Part shown: positions 1 to 7,067 of the stretch, one piece after another | Position numbering within the stretch: the first letter of the stretch is position 1 | How the letters are laid out: each line of letters opens with the position of its first letter | Source: an uncultured Gammaproteobacteria bacterium | GTDB lineage: Bacteria > Pseudomonadota > Gammaproteobacteria > SZUA-140 | Assembly (NCBI GenBank): GCA_945788675.1 | Contig: CALZMY010000248.1 | Location: 1-8,158, forward strand | Direction: 5' to 3' | DNA length: 8,158 nucleotides | Translations under genes and position numbers: made by a program | The notes under the pieces: model-generated | Seen by the model: only the letters and a program-made list of their open reading frames with translations | What the model was told of the DNA's origin: nothing | The model's database searches: none

Positions 1-1878
1 ACTAATCTGCGATATCTGCGCTTCAAGATCAGGCCGCTGTTTAATGATGCGTTGTGCAAAATCGACAGGCCCTTCAGACGATTGCCGCTGGATGCCGATG
101 GCCGAAATTTTTTTGCAGAAACGATGGTAGGCCAATGAAATGGAATCGAACCGTTTTCTGTCGCGATGGATAAAGAACAGCAGTATTATCGTCAGCGCTG
201 CGATGATCGTAATGGCCATTATCACAGTCATCTGCTTAATTGAGTCGATGCCGAAGCGTGAAAGTAGCTGTGACTGCTTCAGTGAGTCATAACCGATGAC
301 CCACTGATTCCAGCCGTTATTTAACGTATCCCAGCCGTAACGAAGTTTGAGCCAGTGACTTGATAAAAAGGTGTTATCAAATTGCAACGTTGACTGGCGG
401 TCAAAGAGTTCAGAGAAAGCGCTTTCGGCACCCAGTTCGATACGTTCTGGTGCGACGGCTGCAGTGGGGTCGACCCTCATCCACCCCTTGTTGGCAAGCC
501 AAACCTCAGCCCAGGCGTGGGCATCGCGTTGGCGTACAATAAGATAGCCGCCGATCGGATTGAAGTCACCGCCCTGATAGCCGGTGACAATGCGCGCCGG
601 GATGCCCGCAGCCCGCATTAACACCGTAAAACTGGCGGCGTAGTGTTCGCAAAAACCTTGTTGTGTATTAAACAGAAATTCGTCGACGGGATGGTTACCC
701 AGCAATGGCGGCTTTAAGGTGTAACTAAATGGCTGCTGATTAAAATATTTCAATGCCTGTGCAACAATCGCCTCGGGTTCACGCAGCTGCTGTTGCCATT
801 GTTGACCAAGTGATACGGCGCGACTATTTCTATTAGTCGGCAGTTGCAGCGCACGTTGTATCTCATTATTCGTTAATGGACCGGTTTCATATTCACTGTA
901 CGAGGTCATCTTGTAACGCTGAAGTTCCTGAACCTTCGACTGAGTCACCAGCCGAAAATCACTGCTGATGACGGCTTGCGGCGGTGCCGTCGCCGGCAGG
1001 TCAAGGCCATAGAGCCATTTTTGATTATGTGGCTCAAGGGTGACAGTGTAGCTAATCGGTTTTCCTGCTGGACGGTAATAGCTGATATCGTTGTCATTGG
1101 CATTTCCAGCGTACCAGTTTTTTCCGTCGGTGTTCCATAATACTGGCCCACGCCAGTAACTGAGGTTATTGTCGACAACAACATCATCAAAGGCGACGCG
1201 AAAGGCGATCTTATCTGACTGGCTCAGGTTACTGATGCTTCCCATTGACATCTCATCGTTAATCCCTGTGGTGCCGCTGTGGGCGTCATCGGGCAGGGAC
1301 CACAGTGGTCCTGGGATGCGTGGAAAAAGAAAAAAGAGCAGCAACATCACGGGAGCGGCCTGCATGAAGAGTTTTGCGGTGAGTTTTAGATTGCTGGTGA
1401 ACGCTTTTTTCTCCTGTGACAGGTTCAGCTCGATGAGTGTTGCAGTGAGCATGAAGGCGACTGCCATCATGTAGGCTGCCATCGGTAGTGTCTGGCTGTA
1501 GAGGACGAGTGTGATTGCCAGAAAATAGCCGAGCAGGATGACGACCACATAATCACGTACAGCGCGCATTTCTAATAATTTGAGTGACAACATGGCGGCG
1601 AGCAGTGCTATCCCCGCGTCACGTCCCAGTAGCGTATCGTAGTGCAGGTAGACGATGATGAGCGTGGTGACGAGTAGCAGCGTGCGCACGAGTTTGTGTG
1701 GCAGCGTGGCGCTGGCACGTCGTTCAATGGTGAAACGCCACAGTCCAAACAGCAGGCAGAGTACGGAGATTGCCAGTGGCAGGCGTAATGTGTGCGGTGC
1801 AAACGCGAGCAGTAGCGACGCGAGTAACCACATGGTGGTATTGCGTGACGTGGTGATATGGAATAGATGTTTTTTCAT
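1..1878 (-). CDS. tgpA: TgpA-type membrane transglutaminase-like protein (partial, C-terminus beyond window)
   Basis: The minus-strand frame is open from the left edge to an ATG at 1876-1878, giving 626 codons without a stop. The N-terminal ~190 residues hold several hydrophobic segments (about 16-48, 62-80, 86-103, 109-128, 132-151, 170-186), as in the DUF3488 half of TgpA. A periplasmic-type transglutaminase core follows. Its presumed catalytic triad is Cys410 in GFCEHYAASF, His454 in DAHAWAEVW and Asp470 in RVDPTAA. A further membrane segment spans about 550-571, then a cytoplasmic tail leaves the window. P. aeruginosa TgpA is about 670 residues, so perhaps 40 are missing. The gene starts 10 bases after the DUF58 stop, with no clear Shine-Dalgarno, which suggests translational coupling. 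The family's natural substrate is not settled; a cell-envelope role is inferred from topology. Confidence 0.93.
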   Translation of the reverse strand, partial: MKKHLFHITTSRNTTMWLLASLLLAFAPHTLRLPLAISVLCLLFGLWRFTIERRASATLPHKLVRTLLLVTTLIIVYLHYDTLLGRDAGIALLAAMLSLKLLEMRAVRDYVVVILLGYFLAITLVLYSQTLPMAAYMMAVAFMLTATLIELNLSQEKKAFTSNLKLTAKLFMQAAPVMLLLFFLFPRIPGPLWSLPDDAHSGTTGINDEMSMGSISNLSQSDKIAFRVAFDDVVVDNNLSYWRGPVLWNTDGKNWYAGNANDNDISYYRPAGKPISYTVTLEPHNQKWLYGLDLPATAPPQAVISSDFRLVTQSKVQELQRYKMTSYSEYETGPLTNNEIQRALQLPTNRNSRAVSLGQQWQQQLREPEAIVAQALKYFNQQPFSYTLKPPLLGNHPVDEFLFNTQQGFCEHYAASFTVLMRAAGIPARIVTGYQGGDFNPIGGYLIVRQRDAHAWAEVWLANKGWMRVDPTAAVAPERIELGAESAFSELFDRQSTLQFDNTFLSSHWLKLRYGWDTLNNGWNQWVIGYDSLKQSQLLSRFGIDSIKQMTVIMAITIIAALTIILLFFIHRDRKRFDSISLAYHRFCKKISAIGIQRQSSEGPVDFAQRIIKQRPDLEAQISQIS

Positions 1879-1888
1879 CGCGCTGTGA

Positions 1889-2860
1889 TTAAACAGGTTG
1901 ATATAACGCAAGTGCCTTAAGGCAGCGGTGTAGGTGATCGCTGCCCCGGCCTGGCGGGATAGTGGCGCCTGGAATACGCAGTCCGTAGTTGATCTCGTTC
2001 TGTTCCGCATCAATGACCCAGCGGCATAACTGGCTGAGGCGCACCTCTGTGTCAAGACCTTGCAGCGATTCCCAGTCAAACCACAACTCGGTCGACTCGT
2101 TGTCACCAAAACGTTTGGTCAGTAGTTCGTGGCTGTGGGCCGCTGCTTTCCAGTTGACGTGGCGTGGTGAGTCGCCGGGATGATAGCTGCGGAAACCGAT
2201 GAAATCGTCGCCACCATTTGGTAAGTTACAATTGCCTGTGCCGTTTCCTTTGCTGCTGGGAGGTAACGATTGCTCGGCGGGGCGAGGGTAGACCAGGCAT
2301 GATGTGGGCAGTGTGAAATGGGTCCATGCCCGAAATAATCCTAATGGAAACACGGTGTCGATGGTGATCTGTTCAATCGCCTGCCAGCCGCGCCGAGAGG
2401 TCGATTGAGTCAGTTTTGCTTCTGCCATGTTGTCACCGCCATCGATGTTGGTGATGATGGCTGGCTCGTCTTTGAAGCGCATGTGTATGTTATAGCGCGG
2501 GTGTTTATCGGGTATTGCGAGTTGCAGGCAGAAGGTTGCGGGTGAACCGCAAAAGACGGCCTTTGATTTGCCTGCGCGCAGCTTGAGATTTAGCAGGTTA
2601 CGGTAGGTGTGGATGATCGATACCAGCCCGATGCTGGCAAGCAGAAAGGTAAGGACAAAGCCGAGGCTATTGTTGTAGTTGGTCGCGCCGACCAGTAGCA
2701 GCATCAACAGCATTGAAAAGAGTATGCCGTAGTAGGTGGGCAGGATGTAGATGCGCCGTGTGGTTAATATAACTGAATCGCTACGATCACTGCCGCTGCG
2801 CCGTTCTATGTTGAAGAAACGTGAAGCAAGATGTTCAATCGAGGGTGGCAGGTACTTCAT
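1889..2860 (-). CDS. DUF58 domain membrane protein (MoxR-operon partner)
   Basis: This 323-residue protein has two adjacent hydrophobic segments (about 42-60 and 66-86) after a basic N-terminus, including the subfamily-typical stretches RRIYILPT and NYNNSLGF. The DUF58 signature lies at about 217-240 (DDFIGFRSYHPGDSPRHVNW). DUF58 proteins of this type often have a von Willebrand A-like fold. Here the place expected for a DxSxS metal site reads FDWESL, so a canonical metal site is not visible. The start ATG at 2858-2860 gives a family-like N-terminus, although its ribosome-binding site is weak. The gene lies 33 bases after moxR and 10 before tgpA. By analogy with other MoxR operons it is probably the client or adaptor of the ATPase, held at the inner membrane. 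Biochemical function is unknown. Confidence 0.92.
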   Translation of the reverse strand: MKYLPPSIEHLASRFFNIERRSGSDRSDSVILTTRRIYILPTYYGILFSMLLMLLLVGATNYNNSLGFVLTFLLASIGLVSIIHTYRNLLNLKLRAGKSKAVFCGSPATFCLQLAIPDKHPRYNIHMRFKDEPAIITNIDGGDNMAEAKLTQSTSRRGWQAIEQITIDTVFPLGLFRAWTHFTLPTSCLVYPRPAEQSLPPSSKGNGTGNCNLPNGGDDFIGFRSYHPGDSPRHVNWKAAAHSHELLTKRFGDNESTELWFDWESLQGLDTEVRLSQLCRWVIDAEQNEINYGLRIPGATIPPGRGSDHLHRCLKALALYQPV

Positions 2861-2893
2861 CTATCAGGGGGAGATGCTGTTTAGCCGATCGGT

Positions 2894-3889
2894 TTAATCA
2901 AGTGGCACTGTCAACAGGTGCGACACGAGTTCGGCATTATCCTGCGCTGAAATCTCAGCGGAGGGCTGCAGGCGGTGGTTGGTCGTGGCTGGCAGGATGG
3001 CCTGAATATCTTCAGGTAGCAGGTGGTCGCGATTGTCGAGGATTGCCCACGCCTGCGCGCAGCGTAGCATCGCGATACCGGCACGTGGTGACAGACCGTT
3101 GCGGTAACAGGGGCTATGGCGGCTGAAGTCGAGAATTTTTTGCAGGTAATCGATCAGTGAATCGGAGACATGAACCTGCGCTACTGAGGCCTGGATTATC
3201 AGCAGTTGTTCTGGCGTGATCGTAGCTTCAATGTCCCGTAATATTTCGCGGCGGTCGCGTCCTTTGAGCAGTTCCTTTTCATGGGCTTGATCGGGATAAC
3301 CGATCTCAAGGCGCATTAAAAATCGATCCAGTTGTGATTCCGGCAGCGCAAAGGTGCCGATCTGGTTGCTGGGGTTCTGGGTTGCAATGACGAAAAACGG
3401 CGACGGCAGTGGATGCGTCTCCCCTTCGGTGGTGACCTGATATTCTTCCATCGCTTCCAGCAGTGCGCTCTGTGCCTTGGGCGTGGCACGATTGACTTCG
3501 TCCGCGAGCACCAGTTGCGAAAAAACAGGGCCGGGATGAAATTTAAAGCTGGCACTATTTTGATCGTAGACTGAAACACCGAGGATGTCGGCGGGCAACA
3601 TATCGCTGGTGAACTGAATGCGCTGGAAGTCGAGATTGAGCACGCGGGCAAGCAGGTGGGAGAGGGTGGTTTTGCCTACACCGGGCTGGTCTTCAATTAG
3701 CAGGTGGCCTCGGGCGATCAGACATGCCAATGCCAGGCGCAGTGTGTGCTCCTTGCCGAGAATAACCTGGTTCATCGTGTTAAGCGTTTGTTGCAACAGG
3801 GCGCTGCTGTTGATCGTTCTCTCCTGGGATGACAAAAGGTTCGAAGCGGTCTGGCTCATTATTTTTCCATTGAGGTTGCGGATTAACAT
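2894..3889 (-). CDS. MoxR-family AAA+ ATPase
   Basis: This 331-residue protein carries the full MoxR set. Walker A is QPGVGKTT at about 68-75 and Walker B is LVLADE at 126-131, followed by VNRATPKAQSALLEAMEE. Sensor 1 is ATQNP at 169-173, with the ALPESQLDRF element at about 181-190. A lid domain makes up the C-terminal third. MoxR ATPases act as chaperone-like remodelers and are usually encoded beside DUF58 or VWA-domain partners, as here. The gene leads a moxR-DUF58-tgpA operon. The first ATG (3887-3889) is reported; an internal ATG at 3857-3859 (MSQTASN) has GGA six bases upstream and may be the true start, which would shorten the protein by 10 residues. The specific gene name and the remodelled target cannot be read from sequence. 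Confidence 0.95.
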   Translation of the reverse strand: MLIRNLNGKIMSQTASNLLSSQERTINSSALLQQTLNTMNQVILGKEHTLRLALACLIARGHLLIEDQPGVGKTTLSHLLARVLNLDFQRIQFTSDMLPADILGVSVYDQNSASFKFHPGPVFSQLVLADEVNRATPKAQSALLEAMEEYQVTTEGETHPLPSPFFVIATQNPSNQIGTFALPESQLDRFLMRLEIGYPDQAHEKELLKGRDRREILRDIEATITPEQLLIIQASVAQVHVSDSLIDYLQKILDFSRHSPCYRNGLSPRAGIAMLRCAQAWAILDNRDHLLPEDIQAILPATTNHRLQPSAEISAQDNAELVSHLLTVPLD

Positions 3890-3941
3890 AAGCCTGTACA
3901 GCGGTTGTTCTGGCTTCTCCTGATGTAAAGGATTAGCGGCA

Positions 3942-3967
3942 GAAAAAAGGGATGATTTAATCCCTTT
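3942..3967 (-). terminator. Rho-independent terminator of the EEP hydrolase gene
   Basis: A perfect 8-bp stem (3946-3953 pairs with 3960-3967; AAAGGGAT / ATCCCTTT) encloses a six-base loop. Read on the minus strand the stem runs straight into a row of six T (complement of 3943-3948), the layout of an intrinsic terminator. It sits about 50 bases past the stop codon at 4018 and upstream of moxR, so it should separate the EEP unit from the moxR operon. The moxR promoter must then lie within about 3890-3945 or overlap it; I see no convincing -35/-10 pair there. Confidence 0.8.
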
Positions 3968-4017
3968 GGTCAGTAAAAGCAGCAGGGTATGGGGTGTTGC
4001 CAGGCAGCAGAGAGCGC

Positions 4018-4827
4018 TTAGTCGATGTGCAATTTTACTGCTTGTGGGATCTGGATTTCGACTGCGAGAGGCAGATGATCGGAGAGAGACTCATTAATCA
4101 CTTCAACGCTGCGAATCTTGACCGACTGGGTAGTCAGAATATGGTCAATATTGCGTTTTGGCCGCCAGCTTGGGTAGGTGTTGTAGATGGTGTTAGGGCG
4201 AGTTAGATTGGTATCGCGCAGTAACATCGTCATCTCGTCGCTGTTGGGCTGACAGTTGAAGTCACCCATCACCACCACATGTTCAAATTGATTGACCAGG
4301 CTGCTGATGAAGTTGAGCTGATAAGTCCGGGCTGATTTGCTCAAGGCAAGGTGTGCCATCAGGACGATAAGAGGGTTGTCGGGAGAGCCGTAGCGCGCCT
4401 CCATCACCCCTCGACCGGGGATCAGCCCGGGCAGTTTGTGCGTCGCGACCTGATAGGGCCTGTATTTACTCAGCAGGCCGTTGCTATGTTGGGCAAACTT
4501 GCCCAGGTTACGGTTGGTCTGATGATGCCAGTGTGGGAAATCGGCCTTTTTCGCCAGATATTCCACCTGATTGATAAAAAAGCTACGCAAGCTGCCGCCA
4601 TCGGCTTCCTGTAGCGCTACCAGGTCAAATTCACTGATGACGTCGGCAATGCGGTCGAGATTATCGAATGATCGCGCGTGGGGTAGCAGGTGTTTCCAGC
4701 ATTGCGTCACATAATGGCGCATATGGGTTGATGCCATCCCTACCTGTATGTTGAAGCTCAGGAGCTTGATACAGTCATCATTCATTATCGCCATAGGCTT
4801 TATATCTATACTTTCAGGGAGTTGCAT
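4018..4827 (-). CDS. Endonuclease/exonuclease/phosphatase-fold metal-dependent hydrolase
   Basis: This 269-residue protein has all the usual catalytic motifs of the EEP superfamily (exonuclease III, DNase I and inositol-phosphatase-like). They are LLSFN with Asn26, ALQEAD with Glu74, MAHL with His159, MGDFNC with Asp189 and Asn191, NIDHI with Asp228, and LSDHLP with Asp250-His251. It lacks an obvious signal peptide, so it is probably cytoplasmic. The substrate (nucleic acid, phosphoinositide or phosphodiester) cannot be told from the motifs. The neighbour is dsbA, same strand, 193 bases upstream; an EEP-dsbA pairing is also known to me in Pseudomonas. The first ATG (4825-4827) has no clear Shine-Dalgarno. 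ATGs at codons 12 and 15 are alternatives, since the conserved domain begins only near residue 20. An intrinsic terminator follows. Confidence 0.9.
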   Translation of the reverse strand: MQLPESIDIKPMAIMNDDCIKLLSFNIQVGMASTHMRHYVTQCWKHLLPHARSFDNLDRIADVISEFDLVALQEADGGSLRSFFINQVEYLAKKADFPHWHHQTNRNLGKFAQHSNGLLSKYRPYQVATHKLPGLIPGRGVMEARYGSPDNPLIVLMAHLALSKSARTYQLNFISSLVNQFEHVVVMGDFNCQPNSDEMTMLLRDTNLTRPNTIYNTYPSWRPKRNIDHILTTQSVKIRSVEVINESLSDHLPLAVEIQIPQAVKLHID

Positions 4828-4882
4828 TCAGTTTATTTAATTATCAGGCTGGTTGTTAAATTGGTTTCTTTTCTTGTTGTGG

Positions 4883-4931
4883 GCAATGTGCCGTGCCGTT
4901 CCAGTAATAGTTAATAGTAGCGGCACATTGC
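4883..4931. repeat. Perfect 11-bp inverted repeat between EEP gene and dsbA
   Basis: GCAATGTGCCG at 4883-4893 is the exact reverse complement of CGGCACATTGC at 4921-4931, with 27 bases between. The left arm is followed by TGCCG, a partial repeat of its own end, so the stem could pair in two registers. Neither strand has a U-tract after the stem, so this is not a standard intrinsic terminator. It could be a Rho-assisted stop or RNA-stability hairpin for the dsbA transcript, an operator, or a small repeat-family member. No coding sequence is apparent in the 4828-5020 gap. Confidence 0.7.
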
Positions 4932-5020
4932 AAATTCAAGAGAGCATATTTTTAATGGGGGTATTACTGGCGTCATTTCACAGCCAGTGTCAGCCACTCA
5001 ATATATGACAACAAAATGGG

Positions 5021-5656
5021 TTAAGAGTTGCCTTCAATGGCAATTAAATGGTCAATGGCCTTGATAACCCCGGGGAAACCTTGCTTGCCCATGCCATTAT
5101 CGATGCGATATTTACCATTGACAATCACGGTAGGCGTTCCTCCAATGCCATATCTACTGGCGAGTTTATCAGCGCGTTTTACCTTGCTGTTGACGCTAAA
5201 GGATTTAAATGTTTTGCGGAAGTCGTCATTATTGATGCCGTGCTCTGCAAAAAATTCCATCAGGCTTTTTTCGGTATTGAGGCGGCGTTTCTCATTGTGT
5301 ATCGCATTAAATAAAGGTTTGTGGATCTCTTCCAGTTTGCCGAGTGCCTGAGCGGTAAAGAAGGCGCGTGCATGAATCGCCCAGTTTTCACGCAGAATGA
5401 CCGGGATGCGGATGAATTCAACATTGTCCGGTTGGGTTTTAAGCCAGCGATCAATATGTGTCTGGAAGCGATGGCAGTGAGGACAGCCATACCAGAACAT
5501 CTCGATCACTTCGATCTTCCCACTGTTCTTGATGGGGTGCTGAGCGGGTTGTATGAGTTGGTAGTTGACCCCTTCTTTCACTTCGCCTGCGGCATGTGTA
5601 CCTGGGGCAAAGGCTAAAAACAGGAACGGTATTAGGCTTGCTAGCACGCTTTTCAT
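5021..5656 (-). CDS. dsbA: Thiol:disulfide interchange protein DsbA
   Basis: This 211-residue periplasmic thioredoxin-fold oxidase introduces disulfides into exported proteins and is reoxidised by DsbB (not in this window). Counting from the ATG at 5654-5656, a Sec signal peptide covers about 1-22 (MKSVLASLIPFLFLAFAPGTHA), with a likely cut near HA|AG. The redox motif CPHC is Cys58-Cys61 within FWYGCPHCH, and the cis-proline loop is GGTPT with Thr174-Pro175. Length is normal for the family. An in-frame GTG nine bases upstream gives a longer reading, but that GTG is part of the Shine-Dalgarno (TTGAGGTG) for the ATG, so the ATG is preferred. The gene is divergent from the cNMP-fold gene and precedes the EEP gene, 193 bases away with an inverted repeat between them; it may have its own transcript. 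Confidence 0.95.
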   Translation of the reverse strand: MKSVLASLIPFLFLAFAPGTHAAGEVKEGVNYQLIQPAQHPIKNSGKIEVIEMFWYGCPHCHRFQTHIDRWLKTQPDNVEFIRIPVILRENWAIHARAFFTAQALGKLEEIHKPLFNAIHNEKRRLNTEKSLMEFFAEHGINNDDFRKTFKSFSVNSKVKRADKLASRYGIGGTPTVIVNGKYRIDNGMGKQGFPGVIKAIDHLIAIEGNS

Positions 5657-5662
5657 CGATGG

Positions 5663-5668
5663 CACCTC
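5663..5668 (-). promoter_or_regulatory. Shine-Dalgarno site that fixes the dsbA start
   Basis: On the minus strand GAGGTG lies six bases before the ATG at 5654-5656. The last three bases of this motif are the competing in-frame GTG codon, which would leave that codon without any ribosome-binding site of its own. Confidence 0.75.
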
Positions 5669-5744
5669 AATTAATAAAGGGGATATGTGTTTAGAATTGT
5701 GTGGTTATTATGTCGTCAGATTAGCTCTCAATATGAATAAGACT

Positions 5745-5758
5745 ATTGAAGTTTCAAT
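5745..5758. promoter_or_regulatory. Dyad in the dsbA / cNMP-gene divergent region (possible operator)
   Basis: ATTGAA-GT-TTCAAT is a perfect 6+6 dyad with a 2-base centre, 89 bases from the dsbA start and 133 from the cNMP-fold gene. It resembles a homodimeric regulator site but does not match the FNR/CRP-like pattern (TTGAT-N4-ATCAA). In AT-rich DNA a dyad of this size may be chance. The rest of 5657-5890 is AT-rich and must hold two divergent promoters, but I cannot assign a convincing -35/-10 pair. Confidence 0.25.
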
Positions 5759-5878
5759 TTGTTCGCAATATCTATGGTGATTTTATCGGTGTTTGGTGGT
5801 GAATGAGGTATTATGCGTGGCACTTTAAGAGAAGAATGACACCCTCTGGCTTGAATAGTCAGCAGTTTATATATTTGC

Positions 5879-5884
5879 AGGAGA
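5879..5884 (+). promoter_or_regulatory. Ribosome-binding site of the cNMP-fold gene
   Basis: AGGAGA lies six bases before ATG 5891-5893. The codon just before the ATG is TTG, which would also open the frame, but the spacing (3 bases) favours the ATG. Confidence 0.8.
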
Positions 5885-5890
5885 TAGTTG

Positions 5891-6382
5891 ATGACAACAA
5901 AAACTTTTGATTTGGCACAGTTCCTCAATCAGCAGCATCTATGTGAATCGTTAACGATTAAGGAAATCCAGACATTACTCGATTACACCGAGCTGGTCGT
6001 TTACAAAAAAGGTGATGTTATTACCGATATTGGTGAAGTAGGTGATGCGATCTATTTTGTGGTCTCTGGTGAAACGGCGCTTGTTTTTGAGGAGCGTGGT
6101 AGCGAGATGGAGATTGGTCGTATGACTGAAGGCGAACTGGTCGGCGAGATGTCCTTTTTTGATCGTCAGCCAAGGCTGCTACGGATGCGTGTTGCCACTG
6201 ATAATACCCAGCTGATGAGGTTGTCGCGTGTGATGTACGACCGCTTGCGAGTAGAACACCCTTATTTGGCGGTGGTTTTTCTTGAGCATGCGATCATCAG
6301 TCTTGATCATCTGGTGCGTCGTGTGAGCAGCGATGAAATGAGCCTTAGCCGTTACGTCTACGGGCGTGGGGGTAAGCGCTAA
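5891..6382 (+). CDS. Stand-alone cyclic-nucleotide-binding-fold protein
   Basis: This 163-residue protein is a single CRP-type beta-barrel domain with a C-terminal helix and no helix-turn-helix, kinase or transporter domain. Residues about 37-60 (VVYKKGDVITDIGEVGDAIY) match the cNMP-domain start. The phosphate-binding cassette region is GELVGEMSFFDRQPRLL (81-97). The conserved Gly85-Glu86 and Arg95 are present, but the usual small Ser/Thr/Ala after that Arg is Leu96, so cAMP binding in the classical way is doubtful. The C-terminal ~40 residues could form a dimer or partner helix. A good ribosome-binding site precedes the ATG, and engB follows after 49 bases on the same strand, so co-transcription is likely. 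It may be a sensor or regulatory subunit acting through protein contacts; ligand and partner are unknown. Confidence 0.85.
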   Translation: MTTKTFDLAQFLNQQHLCESLTIKEIQTLLDYTELVVYKKGDVITDIGEVGDAIYFVVSGETALVFEERGSEMEIGRMTEGELVGEMSFFDRQPRLLRMRVATDNTQLMRLSRVMYDRLRVEHPYLAVVFLEHAIISLDHLVRRVSSDEMSLSRYVYGRGGKR

Positions 6383-6431
6383 CGCTTTTAGTGCCTGAGT
6401 ATTATTTCCGCAGTAAAGTGTAAAGTTAACG

Positions 6432-7067
6432 ATGTCCGATCAGAATCCTGCCTACCGTCGCGCCACTTTCATGTTGAGTGTGGCTTCGCTCTCACAGCTG
6501 CCGCCAGACGAAGGCGCGGAAGTCGCCATTGTGGGGCGATCCAATGCCGGTAAATCTAGCGCAATCAATACCATTACTGGCATCAACGGGTTGGCGCGCA
6601 CCAGTAAAACGCCGGGACGAACGCAGCAGATCAACTTTTTTGAGATTGCGGATGAGCGCCGTCTGGCCGATCTGCCAGGTTATGGCTACGCTAAGGTGCC
6701 GCTCAGTGCCAAGCAAAAATGGGTGAAGTTGATAGAGGACTATTTTCAGACACGACAATCACTGAAGGGATTAATCATTGTCATGGACTGTCGCCGTCCA
6801 CTGCAGGAGCTCGATAATCAACTGCTCTCCTGGTGCTGCGCGGCAAAGATGCCGGCGCACCTGCTGCTGACAAAGTCGGATAAGCTGAGCCGAGGAGGTG
6901 CCGCTAACGTCTTGCAGCAGGTGCGGAGCGAAGTTGCCAGCATGTTCAATACCGAAGGCGATCAAGAGATTACAATGCAACTGTTTTCGTCACTGAAAAA
7001 AACAGGGATCGAAGAGGCGCACTACTGTCTTGATGGGTGGCTAAATTTTAGAGAACCTCTAATTTAA
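6432..7067 (+). CDS. engB: Ribosome biogenesis GTPase EngB (YihA/YsxC)
   Basis: This 211-residue TrmE-Era-type GTPase is needed for assembly of the large ribosomal subunit. The G motifs are in order: G1 GRSNAGKS at 35-42, G2 region TSKTPGRTQ at 57-65, G3 DLPG at 80-83, G4 TKSD at 147-150 and G5 SSLKK at 186-190. Length matches the family (E. coli about 210). The start ATG at 6432 gives the usual short N-terminus, although its Shine-Dalgarno is weak. The 3' end is odd: from the second base of the Arg codon (7051) onward, the codons for REPLI and the TAA belong to the terminal repeat of an inserted MITE-like element. The native tail after about Phe206 has therefore been replaced. The core fold should be intact because the EngB tail is variable. 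It converges with polA. Confidence 0.96.
   Translation: MSDQNPAYRRATFMLSVASLSQLPPDEGAEVAIVGRSNAGKSSAINTITGINGLARTSKTPGRTQQINFFEIADERRLADLPGYGYAKVPLSAKQKWVKLIEDYFQTRQSLKGLIIVMDCRRPLQELDNQLLSWCCAAKMPAHLLLTKSDKLSRGGAANVLQQVRSEVASMFNTEGDQEITMQLFSSLKKTGIEEAHYCLDGWLNFREPLI

Noticed and set aside
3316..3651. 111-codon open frame on the minus strand within moxR, and similar 60-126 codon frames across the other genes.
   Set aside because: They overlap strongly conserved genes in other frames, have low-complexity or Arg/Ser-rich translations and no recognisable domain; shadows of the real genes.
5663..5665. GTG as the dsbA start codon (three extra N-terminal residues).
   Set aside because: The codon is part of the GAGGTG Shine-Dalgarno for the ATG at 5654-5656 and has no upstream binding site of its own.
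5813..5839. Eight-codon open frame (MRGTLREE) with GAGG five bases upstream, in the leader of the cNMP-fold gene.
   Set aside because: Could be a leader peptide, but it is very short, has no regulatory codon run and no attenuator hairpin follows; chance is the simpler explanation.
6374..6387. AAGCG-CTAA-CGCTT hairpin at the end of the cNMP-fold gene as a terminator.
   Set aside because: Only a 5-bp stem, overlapping the stop codon, followed by just two further T; too weak to separate it from engB 49 bases on.
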